Assembly (NCBI GenBank): GCA_019235715.1
Contig: JAFAKE010000051.1
Location: 24,052-88,051, forward strand
DNA: 64,000 nucleotides
Source of the DNA: Vulcanimicrobiota bacterium
GTDB lineage: Bacteria > Vulcanimicrobiota > Vulcanimicrobiia > Eremiobacterales > Eremiobacteraceae
Direction: 5' to 3'
Numbering within the stretch: position 1 is the stretch's first letter; every line of letters starts with the position of its first letter. Position numbers and translations under genes: made by a program. The notes under the pieces are model-generated. The model saw nothing but the letters and a program-made list of their open reading frames with translations. It did no database searches and was not told the DNA's origin. Positions 18,153 through 25,853 of the stretch are shown here, piece by piece.

Positions 18153-18928
18153 TGCGAGCCTTTGAGCACGTCGATCATCTCAGAATGGATCAGTCCGTTG
18201 CTCGCGACGATGCGCCGTCCCTCGAGCGCCAACGCGTCACCGCGATAATCGCTGACGGTCCCACCCGCTTGCTCGACGATGAGCGCGCCCGCTGCGACAT
18301 CCCACGCGTGCAGATCGGGCTCCCAGAAACCGTCGAACCTGCCGCCCGCGACATAGCATAAGTCGAGCGCAGCCGAGCCGTCGCGGCGCAGCGCTCGGGC
18401 GCGGCGCATGAAGGCGTCGAACTCGGCCAGATTCGGAACAGCGTTGTCGTCGTGCGGCGGAAATCCCGTGACCAGCAGCGCGTCGCGCAATTGCGCGGTT
18501 TTGGATACGCGCATCGCGCCGCCGTTGCAGCGCGCCGGCTCGCCGCGTTGCGCGACGAACAGCTCGTCGCGCATAGGATCGTAGACGACGCCGACGACCA
18601 CCTCGCCGTCCGACTCAAACGCGATCGAAACACAAAAGCACGGATAGCCGTGCGCGAAGTTTGTCGTGCCGTCGAGCGGATCGATGATCCAGCGCGCGCT
18701 GCCGGAACCGCGCTGCCCCTCTTCTTCTCCGAGCACCGCGTCGTGCGGAAAGCGCTGCGCGATCGTCGCGCGGATGAGGTCCTCGGATGCAGTGTCCGCA
18801 TCGGTGACGAGATTGGAGCGCAAACCTTTTGAGCGGATGTCAAGACGGTGTCCGAACCGCGTTCGGAGCAGGCCACCTGCTGCACGCGCGGCGTGCTCGG
18901 CGAGCGTAAGCCGTTCGGTCCACGCCAT
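18149..18928 (-). CDS. Inositol monophosphatase family protein
   Basis: A 259-residue Mg-dependent phosphatase with all three family motifs: 'GEEEG', 'WIIDPLDGTTNFAHGYP' and 'WDVAAGALIVEQAGG'. Substrates of the family include inositol phosphate, histidinol phosphate and NADP; this one is not resolved. ATG 18928 was preferred over TTG 18952 because GGGG lies 4 nt upstream and the longer form adds nothing conserved. It leads the yqeC-mocA operon (ATGA overlap) and is divergent from the aminotransferase. Confidence 0.92.
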   Translation of the reverse strand: MAWTERLTLAEHAARAAGGLLRTRFGHRLDIRSKGLRSNLVTDADTASEDLIRATIAQRFPHDAVLGEEEGQRGSGSARWIIDPLDGTTNFAHGYPCFCVSIAFESDGEVVVGVVYDPMRDELFVAQRGEPARCNGGAMRVSKTAQLRDALLVTGFPPHDDNAVPNLAEFDAFMRRARALRRDGSAALDLCYVAGGRFDGFWEPDLHAWDVAAGALIVEQAGGTVSDYRGDALALEGRRIVASNGLIHSEMIDVLKGSQ

Positions 18929-18960
18929 CTGACCCCGTTCGCGCGCAGACAAGATTCATC

Positions 18961-20319
18961 ATGCAGCGAGTTGAAGTGTTAGCGGCCTTGCTCCAAAAGA
19001 CGAAACGCACCATCCCCACGTACGATTTGCCCGGCCCGGCCGGCGAGCGCATCGTCGCAACCGAGCAGCGCCTCGACACGACCGGCACCAAGACGGCGCC
19101 GATCGTCGTCAAACACGCGCGCGGTTTGATCGTCGAAGACGTCGATGGGAATGTGTTTCTCGATTTCACCAGCGGCATGGTCACTGCGACAGGTCACTGC
19201 CATCCCGACGTCGTCAAAGCGATAAACGACCAATCAAACCGCTGGCTGTTCATCAACAGTCCCGACTTCTATTCGCCGCTGCAGGCGCGCGTGGTCGAGC
19301 GGCTCGCCAAACTTGTGCCCGGCATCGGCGACAAAAAAGTCTTCATGTGCAACAGCGGCACCGAGGCGAACGAGGCGGCGATCAAGGCGACGCGCTGGAA
19401 CAATCCGACGCGCAAGCGTTTGATCGGCTTCATCGGCGCGTTTCACGGGCGCACGATGGGTGCGAATTCGTTGACGGCCAGCAAACTCGCGCAGCGCGCG
19501 CGCTTCACGTCGAACATCCCTGACGTGCATCACCTGCCCTATGCGACGTGCTACCGCTGCCCGTACAAGATGAGCTATCCCAACTGCGACATCTGGTGCG
19601 CGCGCATTCTCGAAGAGCTGTACTTCAAGCAGTTGATCCCGCCCGACGAAGTGTCCGCGATCTTCGTCGAACCGATACAAGGCGAAGGCGGCTACATCGT
19701 GCCGCCGCCGGAGTTCATCCAGATCATTCGCGACATCGCGCAGCGCCATGGCATTCCGTACGTCGACGACGAGGTGCAGTCGGGCATCGGCAAGACCGGC
19801 AAAATGCTTGCGATCGAGCATCACGGCGTGACGGCCAATTGCACGTCGCTCGGCAAGGCGGTCGGCTCCGGCGTGGCGGTCGCCGCACAAGTGCTCGACG
19901 CACAACTGGATTTCGGCGTGCAGGGCGCGCACTCGAACACGTTCGGCGGGAACGGCATCGCGCTGGCCGCGGTCGATGCGACGCTCGACGTCATGGAAAA
20001 GGAAAATCTCGTCGAGCGCGCGGCCGAGCTCGGCGCGTATTTCATCGAGCAGCTGCGCGAGCTGCAACAAGAGCATCACAACATCGGCGACGTGCGCGGC
20101 AAGGGGCTGATGCTCGCGATCGATTTCGTCACCGATCGCATGACGCGCAATCCGGATGTGTCGTTCCGCGACCGCGTCGTCGCGAACTGTTTCCGCCACG
20201 GTCTCATGGTGCTGCCGTGCGGATTCTCGGCCGTCCGGCTCACGCCGGCGCTGGTCGTCGACCGCGATCAGATCGATCACGCGGTCGCGGTGCTCGATCG
20301 CGCGATCCGCGAAGCCTAA
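18961..20319 (+). CDS. Class III PLP aminotransferase (GABA/acetylornithine type)
   Basis: A 452-residue fold-type I aminotransferase: 'FMCNSGTEANEAAIKATR', 'GAFHGRTMGANSLT', 'FVEPIQGEGGYIVPP', 'DDEVQSGIGKTGKM' and PLP lysine in 'TSLGKAVGSG'. An insert with 'CYRCPYKMSYPNCDIWC' resembles archaeal-type 4-aminobutyrate aminotransferases and related racemases. The substrate cannot be fixed; GABA, ornithine or a broad amino acid range are all possible. The gene starts within about 30 bp of the divergent phosphatase and ends 165 nt before the next gene. A promoter for that gene lies in between. Confidence 0.9.
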   Translation: MQRVEVLAALLQKTKRTIPTYDLPGPAGERIVATEQRLDTTGTKTAPIVVKHARGLIVEDVDGNVFLDFTSGMVTATGHCHPDVVKAINDQSNRWLFINSPDFYSPLQARVVERLAKLVPGIGDKKVFMCNSGTEANEAAIKATRWNNPTRKRLIGFIGAFHGRTMGANSLTASKLAQRARFTSNIPDVHHLPYATCYRCPYKMSYPNCDIWCARILEELYFKQLIPPDEVSAIFVEPIQGEGGYIVPPPEFIQIIRDIAQRHGIPYVDDEVQSGIGKTGKMLAIEHHGVTANCTSLGKAVGSGVAVAAQVLDAQLDFGVQGAHSNTFGGNGIALAAVDATLDVMEKENLVERAAELGAYFIEQLRELQQEHHNIGDVRGKGLMLAIDFVTDRMTRNPDVSFRDRVVANCFRHGLMVLPCGFSAVRLTPALVVDRDQIDHAVAVLDRAIREA

Positions 20320-20435
20320 CCACGGCCTTGAGTTCCCCCGCGTCGTTGCCGGGCTAATCGTTGGAAGTGGTGGACCTCTGGCCGAACGTTCTCAAGCGGC
20401 AATAGCTCCAAGCATTACAATTGGCCCACGGCTGA

Positions 20436-20465
20436 TTGACGGGCGCTTGAAGGTCCCTTTACAAT
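20436..20465 (+). promoter_or_regulatory. Sigma70-type promoter of the PRC/MgtE_N operon
   Basis: TTGACG, an 18-bp spacer and TACAAT: each hexamer matches five of six consensus bases. The expected transcript start (about 20472) coincides with GGAGGG, which then precedes a TTG start by 8 nt. The track's ATG 20464 lies inside the -10 element. Confidence 0.65.
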
Positions 20466-20484
20466 GGCTTTGGAGGGCGCCGTT

Positions 20485-21813
20485 TTGGAGCTTGCCGAGG
20501 CTTTCGTCAGCGAATTGATCGGGCGGTCCGTCCAGCTGTGGACGGAAGGCTCTTCCATGCCCATCGGCGCGGTGCAAGACCTCGTCGTCGACGGCCGCGA
20601 AGAATATCCGCCCGTCACCGGACTCTACATCAAGTGCCGCGACGGGGTGATCCGCTATGCCCCGTTCAGCGCAGTGCGCTCGCTTACCGACAAGGCCGTC
20701 ATCCTCAGCCAGCCGCCGCACGACGCGAAATATGAGCGTGCTGCCGACGACGAGCTCTTGCTCAATCGCGAGCTGCTGGACAAGCAGATCGTCGATGTCG
20801 ACGGCCGCAAAGTCGTGCGCGTCAACGATCTCAAAATGGCGCCCACCGGCGAGCATCTGCGCTTGATCGCCGTCGACGTCGGGTTGGCCGGCTTGCTGCG
20901 ACGGCTCGGGCTGCACGGTCTCGGACAGATGTGGGTCGAGCGTTCGGCGCGGCCCGGACTGCGCCAGTCCTTGATCTCTTGGGATGCGGTGGCGCCGCTC
21001 GCGCACGTCAGACCAGGCGACGCAGTGCACCTACGCCTCCCGCAAGACCGCATCGAGCGCATCCACCCCAAAGATCTCGCCGACATCATCGAGGATCTCA
21101 ACGCAAAGGATCAGGCCACGCTGTTGAGCTCGCTGTCGGAGGAAACTGCCGCCGAGGCGTTCGAGCAGCTCGACGTCGACCAGCAGCTCTCCATCCTCGA
21201 AGATCTCAAGCCGGACCGCGCTGCCGACATCCTCGAGAACATGTCGTCAGACGACGCGGCCGATCTGCTCGGCGAAGTCGAGCCCGACGTGCAGCAGCAG
21301 CTGCTCGGCCTCATGGAGCCCGAAGAGGCGCAAGACGTGCGCGAGCTTCTCGAACACCCCGAAGACACCGCCGGCGGCATCATGACGACGGAGTTCCTTT
21401 CGGTGCCGCTCGGCTCGACCATCGCGCAGACGCTCGAGCACATCCGCAACTCGGCCGAGGAAGCGGAGCTAGTCTATTACGTGTACGTGGTCAACGAACA
21501 CGAACATATCTTGGGCGTGCTCTCGCTGCGCGACATCCTGAAATCCACTCCGGAGATGTCGATCAGCGAGATCATGAACACCGACGTCGTCACCGTGCCG
21601 GTCACTGCCTCGCGCGAGGAGGTCGCGACGACCATTGCGCGCTACGACTTCGTCGCGGTGCCGGTCGTCGACGACAACGGCGTTCTGCGCGGCATCATCA
21701 CGGTCGACGATGTTATCGACACGCTCTTGCCGGAGCGCCTGCGCAAGATGATCCCGCGCGTGGGCAAGTCTCGCCAGAAACAGCCCAAGCAGCAAGAGCG
21801 CGGACGCGGATGA
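20485..21813 (+). CDS. PRC-barrel / MgtE N-terminal / CBS-pair protein without transporter domain
   Basis: From TTG 20485 (442 residues): PRC-barrel-like beta domain ('VQLWTEGSSMPIGAVQDLVVDG', about 10-160), MgtE_N superhelical domain with repeating 'L..L......F..L' ('KDLADIIEDLNAKDQATLLSSL', 'SDDAADLLGEVEP'), then 'AGGIMTTEFLSVP' and two CBS domains. These are the cytoplasmic Mg-sensing parts of MgtE, but no membrane helices follow, so it is a sensor-like protein, not a channel. TTG is preferred because the upstream ATG 20464 falls in the promoter -10 box and GGAGG precedes TTG. It overlaps the PucR gene by ATGA. Confidence 0.85.
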   Translation: MELAEAFVSELIGRSVQLWTEGSSMPIGAVQDLVVDGREEYPPVTGLYIKCRDGVIRYAPFSAVRSLTDKAVILSQPPHDAKYERAADDELLLNRELLDKQIVDVDGRKVVRVNDLKMAPTGEHLRLIAVDVGLAGLLRRLGLHGLGQMWVERSARPGLRQSLISWDAVAPLAHVRPGDAVHLRLPQDRIERIHPKDLADIIEDLNAKDQATLLSSLSEETAAEAFEQLDVDQQLSILEDLKPDRAADILENMSSDDAADLLGEVEPDVQQQLLGLMEPEEAQDVRELLEHPEDTAGGIMTTEFLSVPLGSTIAQTLEHIRNSAEEAELVYYVYVVNEHEHILGVLSLRDILKSTPEMSISEIMNTDVVTVPVTASREEVATTIARYDFVAVPVVDDNGVLRGIITVDDVIDTLLPERLRKMIPRVGKSRQKQPKQQERGRG

Positions 21814-23003
21814 CCGCTGACGATCTGGCGGCGCTCTCGGAGCGAGCGGCGGGCATCGTGTCGGGCGGCGGCGGCCTGAAGGCGCTGGCGCAAGCGTTGG
21901 CCGACGCGGCGCACGGCGCGGTGCTCATCGAAGACGATCAGTGGCGCCACTTGGCCGCGGCACAGGCGCGCGGCAGCGGGCGCGTCCCGGCTTCATTCGC
22001 GCCGTGGTATAAGCCCGCGGCGAGCGTCAACGGGCGCCTTGCGCGCGCCACCGTCGAAGGACTCCACGCGCTGTGCGCGCCGCTGCCGGTAAGCGGCGGC
22101 AACGGCGAAAGCGTGCCCGGATACGTGACGCTGTTCGAGCGCGCAAAGCCGTCGACGCTGGCGGCGGCTGCGGTCCGGATCATCGCGAGCGCGGCCGGGA
22201 TCGAGCTGGCGCGCCGCAGCGGCGGCCGTCCGCAGGCCAGGCGCGCCTTTTGGGAGCGCTACATCGCCGGCGAGTTGTCAGACCACTCTTCTCTAAAGGA
22301 AGAAGCAGGCGCTGCGGGTGTCTCGCTGCCCGCGGCGTTTCTGGCCGCCGTGTTCGACGTTGAAGGCGCGCTCCCAGGATCGGCGCGCGACGCGGTCGCG
22401 CAAGCGATCGCGCCGGCCGACGGCGTGTGCCCGCTTGCGCAAACATCGTCGCAAGTGGTAGCGCTCTTTCCCATGCGCCACGCGGCAGATGTTTCGCGCG
22501 CGCGCCAAGCGGCGACCAACGCGGTGCGCGACGTGCCGGCGCAGGCGGCCGCGCGCTCGGTGACGTGCGGCATCGGCGCGTATCACAGCGACATCTTGGA
22601 AGGCCCTCGCTCGCTCGACGAAGGCAAGCACGCGCTCGCGCTGGGCCGGCGCCTGTATGGACGCGGATCGGTCACCCTCTACTCCGATCTTGGCGTGTAC
22701 GCGCTGCTGCACGCAGGCGGCGAGCGCGATGCGTTTCTCGACTTTGCGGAGACGCAGCTCGCGCCGCTCGTGCAGTACGACCGCAAGCATAAGACGGATC
22801 TGGTCAAGACGCTGCGTCTGTATTTCGACATCGGTGAGAACGTCAAAGAAGCCGCGGAGCGGCTTTCCGTCCACCGCCATACCATCTTCTATCGCCTCAA
22901 TCAGATCGCGCAAATACTCAAAGTCGATCTGCGCGCGCCAAAGGACCAGTTGTCGCTGCGCGCCGCGCTCGCGATCTATCAGATGGAGCACGAGGACGCG
23001 TGA
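21810..23003 (+). CDS. PucR/CdaR-family transcriptional regulator
   Basis: A 397-residue regulator. The N-terminal half looks like a GAF-type ligand domain ('AVLIEDDQWRHLA', 'ALCAPLPVSG'), the middle resembles the GGDEF-like domain of CdaR proteins, and the C-terminus is the PucR helix-turn-helix: 'KTLRLYFDIGENVKEAAERLSVHRHTIFYRLNQIAQIL'. Such regulators often govern purine, sugar-acid or amino-compound use. Its coupling with the glutamine synthetase-like gene (GTGA overlap) suggests control of that operon. The ATG overlaps the previous stop (ATGA). Confidence 0.88.
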   Translation: MTADDLAALSERAAGIVSGGGGLKALAQALADAAHGAVLIEDDQWRHLAAAQARGSGRVPASFAPWYKPAASVNGRLARATVEGLHALCAPLPVSGGNGESVPGYVTLFERAKPSTLAAAAVRIIASAAGIELARRSGGRPQARRAFWERYIAGELSDHSSLKEEAGAAGVSLPAAFLAAVFDVEGALPGSARDAVAQAIAPADGVCPLAQTSSQVVALFPMRHAADVSRARQAATNAVRDVPAQAAARSVTCGIGAYHSDILEGPRSLDEGKHALALGRRLYGRGSVTLYSDLGVYALLHAGGERDAFLDFAETQLAPLVQYDRKHKTDLVKTLRLYFDIGENVKEAAERLSVHRHTIFYRLNQIAQILKVDLRAPKDQLSLRAALAIYQMEHEDA

Positions 23004-24316
23004 CGAAAAAAGAGGTCGTCCGCCGCGCGAAAGAGCTCGGCATCGCGTTCATCCGCTTGCAGTTCGCCGACATCCATGGCGTGACCAAGAACGTCGCCAT
23101 ACCGGTGCGCGAGCTCGAGCAGGCGCTCGAGGGCCGCGTGGTGTTCGATGGCTCGTGCATAGAAGGTTTTGTGCGCCACGAGGAGTCGGACATGTGCCTC
23201 GCGCCCGACCCCGGCACCTTTGCGGTACTGCCGGGCGTCGCCGGCGCGCCGCTTGAGGCGCGCTTGCTGTGCGACGTGCGCAATCCCGACGGTTCGCCCT
23301 TCGAAGGCTGCACGCGCAGCGTGCTGCGCCGCGTCATCGACGACGCGCACGAGGCCGGTCTTGCCGCGCACGCCGGAGCCGAGCTCGAATTCTTCCTCTT
23401 CGAAGCCAACGCGAACGGGCAGCCGACAACGCAGACAAGCGACCGCGGTTCGTATTTCGATCTGGGTCCGATCGATCGCGGCGACATCGCGCGCCGCGAT
23501 GTCAGCCTCGTGCTCGAAGAGATGGGCATCCGCGTCGACGCGACACATCATGAGGTCTCGCCCGGCCAGCATGAGATCGACATCGCCTCGATGGATGCGC
23601 TCGGACTCGCCGACGCGCTGGCCACTGCCCGCGTGGTCGTCAAGACGGTCGCTGCGCGCCACGGATTGCTCGCTTCGTTCATGCCCAAACCGCTGCTCAA
23701 CCAGGACGGCAGCGGGCTGCACATCGCGCAGTACCTGACACGCGACGGAGCCAACGCGTTTTACGACGCCGCGGATCCGCTGCGTTTGAGCGAAACCGGA
23801 CTCGGATACGTCGGCGGCCTGCTCGCGCATGCGCGCGCGTTCACCGCGATCGCGAATCCGACGGTCAATTCGTACAAGCGGCTGGTACCCGGTTACGATG
23901 CGCCGTCGTACGTGCAATGGTCGCAGCGCGCGAAGAGTTCGCTCGTGCGCGTGCCATCCGATCGGCCCGACGCGCGCATCGAGTTGCGTTCGCCCGACCC
24001 ATCCTGCAATCCGTATCTCGCGATCGCGTGCATCCTGAAATCCGGACTCGACGGCGTGCGCCGTAAACTCGTTCCAGGCGATCCTGTGGAGATAAGCCTG
24101 TCCGCGCTCAGCGACGACGAGCGCGCGGGACTGGGCGTCGAGCAGCTGCCCGCCTCGCTGCAAGAGGCAGTGGCGGCGCTCGACGAAGACCTGCTCGTAC
24201 GCTCCACGCTCGGAGACCACATCTATCACAGCTTCCGCGAAGCAAAGCTCGCGGAATGGGAGGGCTACCGCACGCAGGTGCACCCATGGGAGTTGGACGC
24301 ATATCTCAGCCTGTGA
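23000..24316 (+). CDS. Glutamine synthetase family protein (type I-like, second copy)
   Basis: A 438-residue GS fold: beta-grasp opening 'FIRLQFADIHGVTKNVAIP', metal ligands in 'GAELEFFLFE' and 'THHEVSPGQHEID', 'NSYKRLVPGYDAP', and 'IELRSPDPSCNPYLA'. The ammonia/phosphate loop reads 'DGSGLHIAQ' where glutamine synthetases have NGSGMHxxQ-type sequence, so one conserved Asn is Asp. No adenylylation tyrosine motif is seen. With a PucR regulator beside it, a gamma-glutamyl-amine ligase role is as likely as housekeeping glutamine synthesis; the main GS appears to be the gene at 40.3 kb. GTG start, overlapping the neighbours on both sides by 4 nt. Confidence 0.88.
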   Translation: MTKKEVVRRAKELGIAFIRLQFADIHGVTKNVAIPVRELEQALEGRVVFDGSCIEGFVRHEESDMCLAPDPGTFAVLPGVAGAPLEARLLCDVRNPDGSPFEGCTRSVLRRVIDDAHEAGLAAHAGAELEFFLFEANANGQPTTQTSDRGSYFDLGPIDRGDIARRDVSLVLEEMGIRVDATHHEVSPGQHEIDIASMDALGLADALATARVVVKTVAARHGLLASFMPKPLLNQDGSGLHIAQYLTRDGANAFYDAADPLRLSETGLGYVGGLLAHARAFTAIANPTVNSYKRLVPGYDAPSYVQWSQRAKSSLVRVPSDRPDARIELRSPDPSCNPYLAIACILKSGLDGVRRKLVPGDPVEISLSALSDDERAGLGVEQLPASLQEAVAALDEDLLVRSTLGDHIYHSFREAKLAEWEGYRTQVHPWELDAYLSL

Positions 24317-25020
24317 ACAACGGCATATCTATTCTGCTCGTCGACGACGAGCCGCAGATCGTCGAAGTCCTCGAACGGTATCTCAGCGACGAAGGCTTCC
24401 AGATCCATAAGGCGTACGACGGGGCCAGCGCCGTCACGATCGCGGCGGCACAACGGCCGAGCCTCGTACTGCTCGATCTCAAACTGCCCGGCATGAGCGG
24501 TTTCGAAGCGTTCCGCGAGATACGCACCGCCTCGACCGTGCCGATCATCATGCTCACCTCGCGCGGCGAAGAAGTCGACCGCATCGTCGGGCTCGAGCTG
24601 GGCGCGGACGATTACATCACGAAACCGTTCAGCCCGCGCGAGGTCGTCGCGCGCATCAAGGCCGTGCTGCGCCGCGCGCACGCATCGCCGGCGACGGTCG
24701 CGGCAGCGCCGAGCTCTGTGATCCACAATGGCGACATCGAGATCGACCCGCAAGACCACGAAGTGCGCGTGCGCGGTGCCGTCGTCGCCTTGACGCCGAC
24801 CGAATTTCGCATTCTCGAATTGCTTGCGGCCAATCCCGGCCGGACGTTCACGCGCGCGCAGCTGCTCGACAAGATCAAGGGCGATGAGCTTGAGATCTAC
24901 GATCGCACGCTGGACCGGCACGTCGCCAACCTGCGCCACAAGATCGAGGCGGATGCATCGAGCCCGCGCTACGTCCTCACCGTCTTCGGCGTCGGCTATA
25001 AGATGGCCAAGCTTTCGTGA
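24313..25020 (+). CDS. OmpR-family response regulator
   Basis: A 235-residue two-domain regulator. The receiver has acidic 'VDDE', phosphoacceptor Asp in 'VLLDLKLPGMSG', Thr in 'IIMLTSRG' and Lys in 'DDYITKPF'. A winged helix follows ('VALTPTEFRILELLAANPGRTFTRAQLL' to 'LDRHVANLRHKIEADASSPRYVLTVFGVGYKM'). GTG 24313 overlaps the GS stop (GTGA); the track's earlier start lies inside the GS gene. It is paired with the kinase that overlaps its end. The target genes are unknown. Confidence 0.93.
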   Translation: MNNGISILLVDDEPQIVEVLERYLSDEGFQIHKAYDGASAVTIAAAQRPSLVLLDLKLPGMSGFEAFREIRTASTVPIIMLTSRGEEVDRIVGLELGADDYITKPFSPREVVARIKAVLRRAHASPATVAAAPSSVIHNGDIEIDPQDHEVRVRGAVVALTPTEFRILELLAANPGRTFTRAQLLDKIKGDELEIYDRTLDRHVANLRHKIEADASSPRYVLTVFGVGYKMAKLS

Positions 25021-25721
25021 GCGATCAAGAGGACAAGCGCCTCTCCGAGCTCATCCACGAGATGCGCAATCAGCTGTCCATCGCCAAAGCGAATCTCGAG
25101 GCGTTCATCGACGGCAAGATGGCGCCGACCGCCAAGCGGCTCGAGAGTGTCGTGCAGACGCTGCACCATCTCGACGAGCTGATCAAGGATCTGCGCGTCT
25201 TGCATCCCAGCCTGGATGCAGGGCGATCAGCGTCGCCTGCGCGGCTGCAAGAGATCAACGTCTGCGATCTGCTGCAACGCGAGTTCTCCTCGCTCGAAGC
25301 GGTCGCCAACGACAAGCACATCGCGCTCACGGTCTTCCGCTGCCCGCATCCGGCTGCAGCCTGCCAGCGTTTCTATGGGGATCCGACGCGCGTCGGACAG
25401 ATCGTCAAGAACGTCTTGCTCAACGCGATACGGCATACGCCGCCGGGCGGCACCGTCACCGTGGACTGCGCACGGCGTGCCGACGAGCTCCAGGTGACGG
25501 TGTCCGATCAAGGCGCCGGCATCGCGCGCGAGGACGCCGACCGCGTTTTCGAGCGCGGATATCGCGCGTCTGGCGCGCCCGGCAGCGGCTCCGGCCTGGG
25601 CCTCGCGATTGTGAAAGAGCTGGTCGAGGCTCACGGCGGCAGCGTGCGGCTCGATTCGGAAGCGCCCGCAGGAGCGCGCTTCGTAATCCGCCTTCCCGGC
25701 AAGTTGCCTACCGCAACTTAG
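25017..25721 (+). CDS. Soluble sensor histidine kinase
   Basis: A short, 234-residue kinase with no membrane segment or sensor domain. It begins at the phosphoacceptor helix ('LSELIHEMRNQLSIAKAN', His followed by Glu), then N box 'VLLNAIRHTPPGG', G1 'VSDQGAGI', F 'VFERGYR' and G2 'GSGLGLAIVKELVEAHGG'. With no input domain, it probably receives its signal from a partner, for instance the Mg-sensor-like or PucR protein of the same operon (inference). GTG start overlaps the regulator's stop. It closes the five-gene chain. Confidence 0.9.
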   Translation: MSDQEDKRLSELIHEMRNQLSIAKANLEAFIDGKMAPTAKRLESVVQTLHHLDELIKDLRVLHPSLDAGRSASPARLQEINVCDLLQREFSSLEAVANDKHIALTVFRCPHPAAACQRFYGDPTRVGQIVKNVLLNAIRHTPPGGTVTVDCARRADELQVTVSDQGAGIAREDADRVFERGYRASGAPGSGSGLGLAIVKELVEAHGGSVRLDSEAPAGARFVIRLPGKLPTAT

Positions 25722-25809
25722 CCGTTATCGGGCCGGCTTGGTTCGGCGAATGGCCCCGCCGTAGGCCGATCTCACGGGCTACGCCAGCCTGAGCCGTCCC
25801 GAATAACGT

Positions 25810-25828
25810 TGTGAAGCTGTGCTTCACA
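25810..25828. promoter_or_regulatory. Perfect inverted repeat upstream of phosphoketolase, operator candidate
   Basis: TGTGAAGC-TGT-GCTTCACA is a perfect 8-bp dyad, 25 nt before the phosphoketolase start, in a 132-bp gap. Its size and position suit a dimeric repressor site. A hairpin in the RNA leader is the alternative. No regulator gene is adjacent. Confidence 0.45.
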
Positions 25829-25853
25829 CCCAATTCGTGGGGGCGGTACACGG

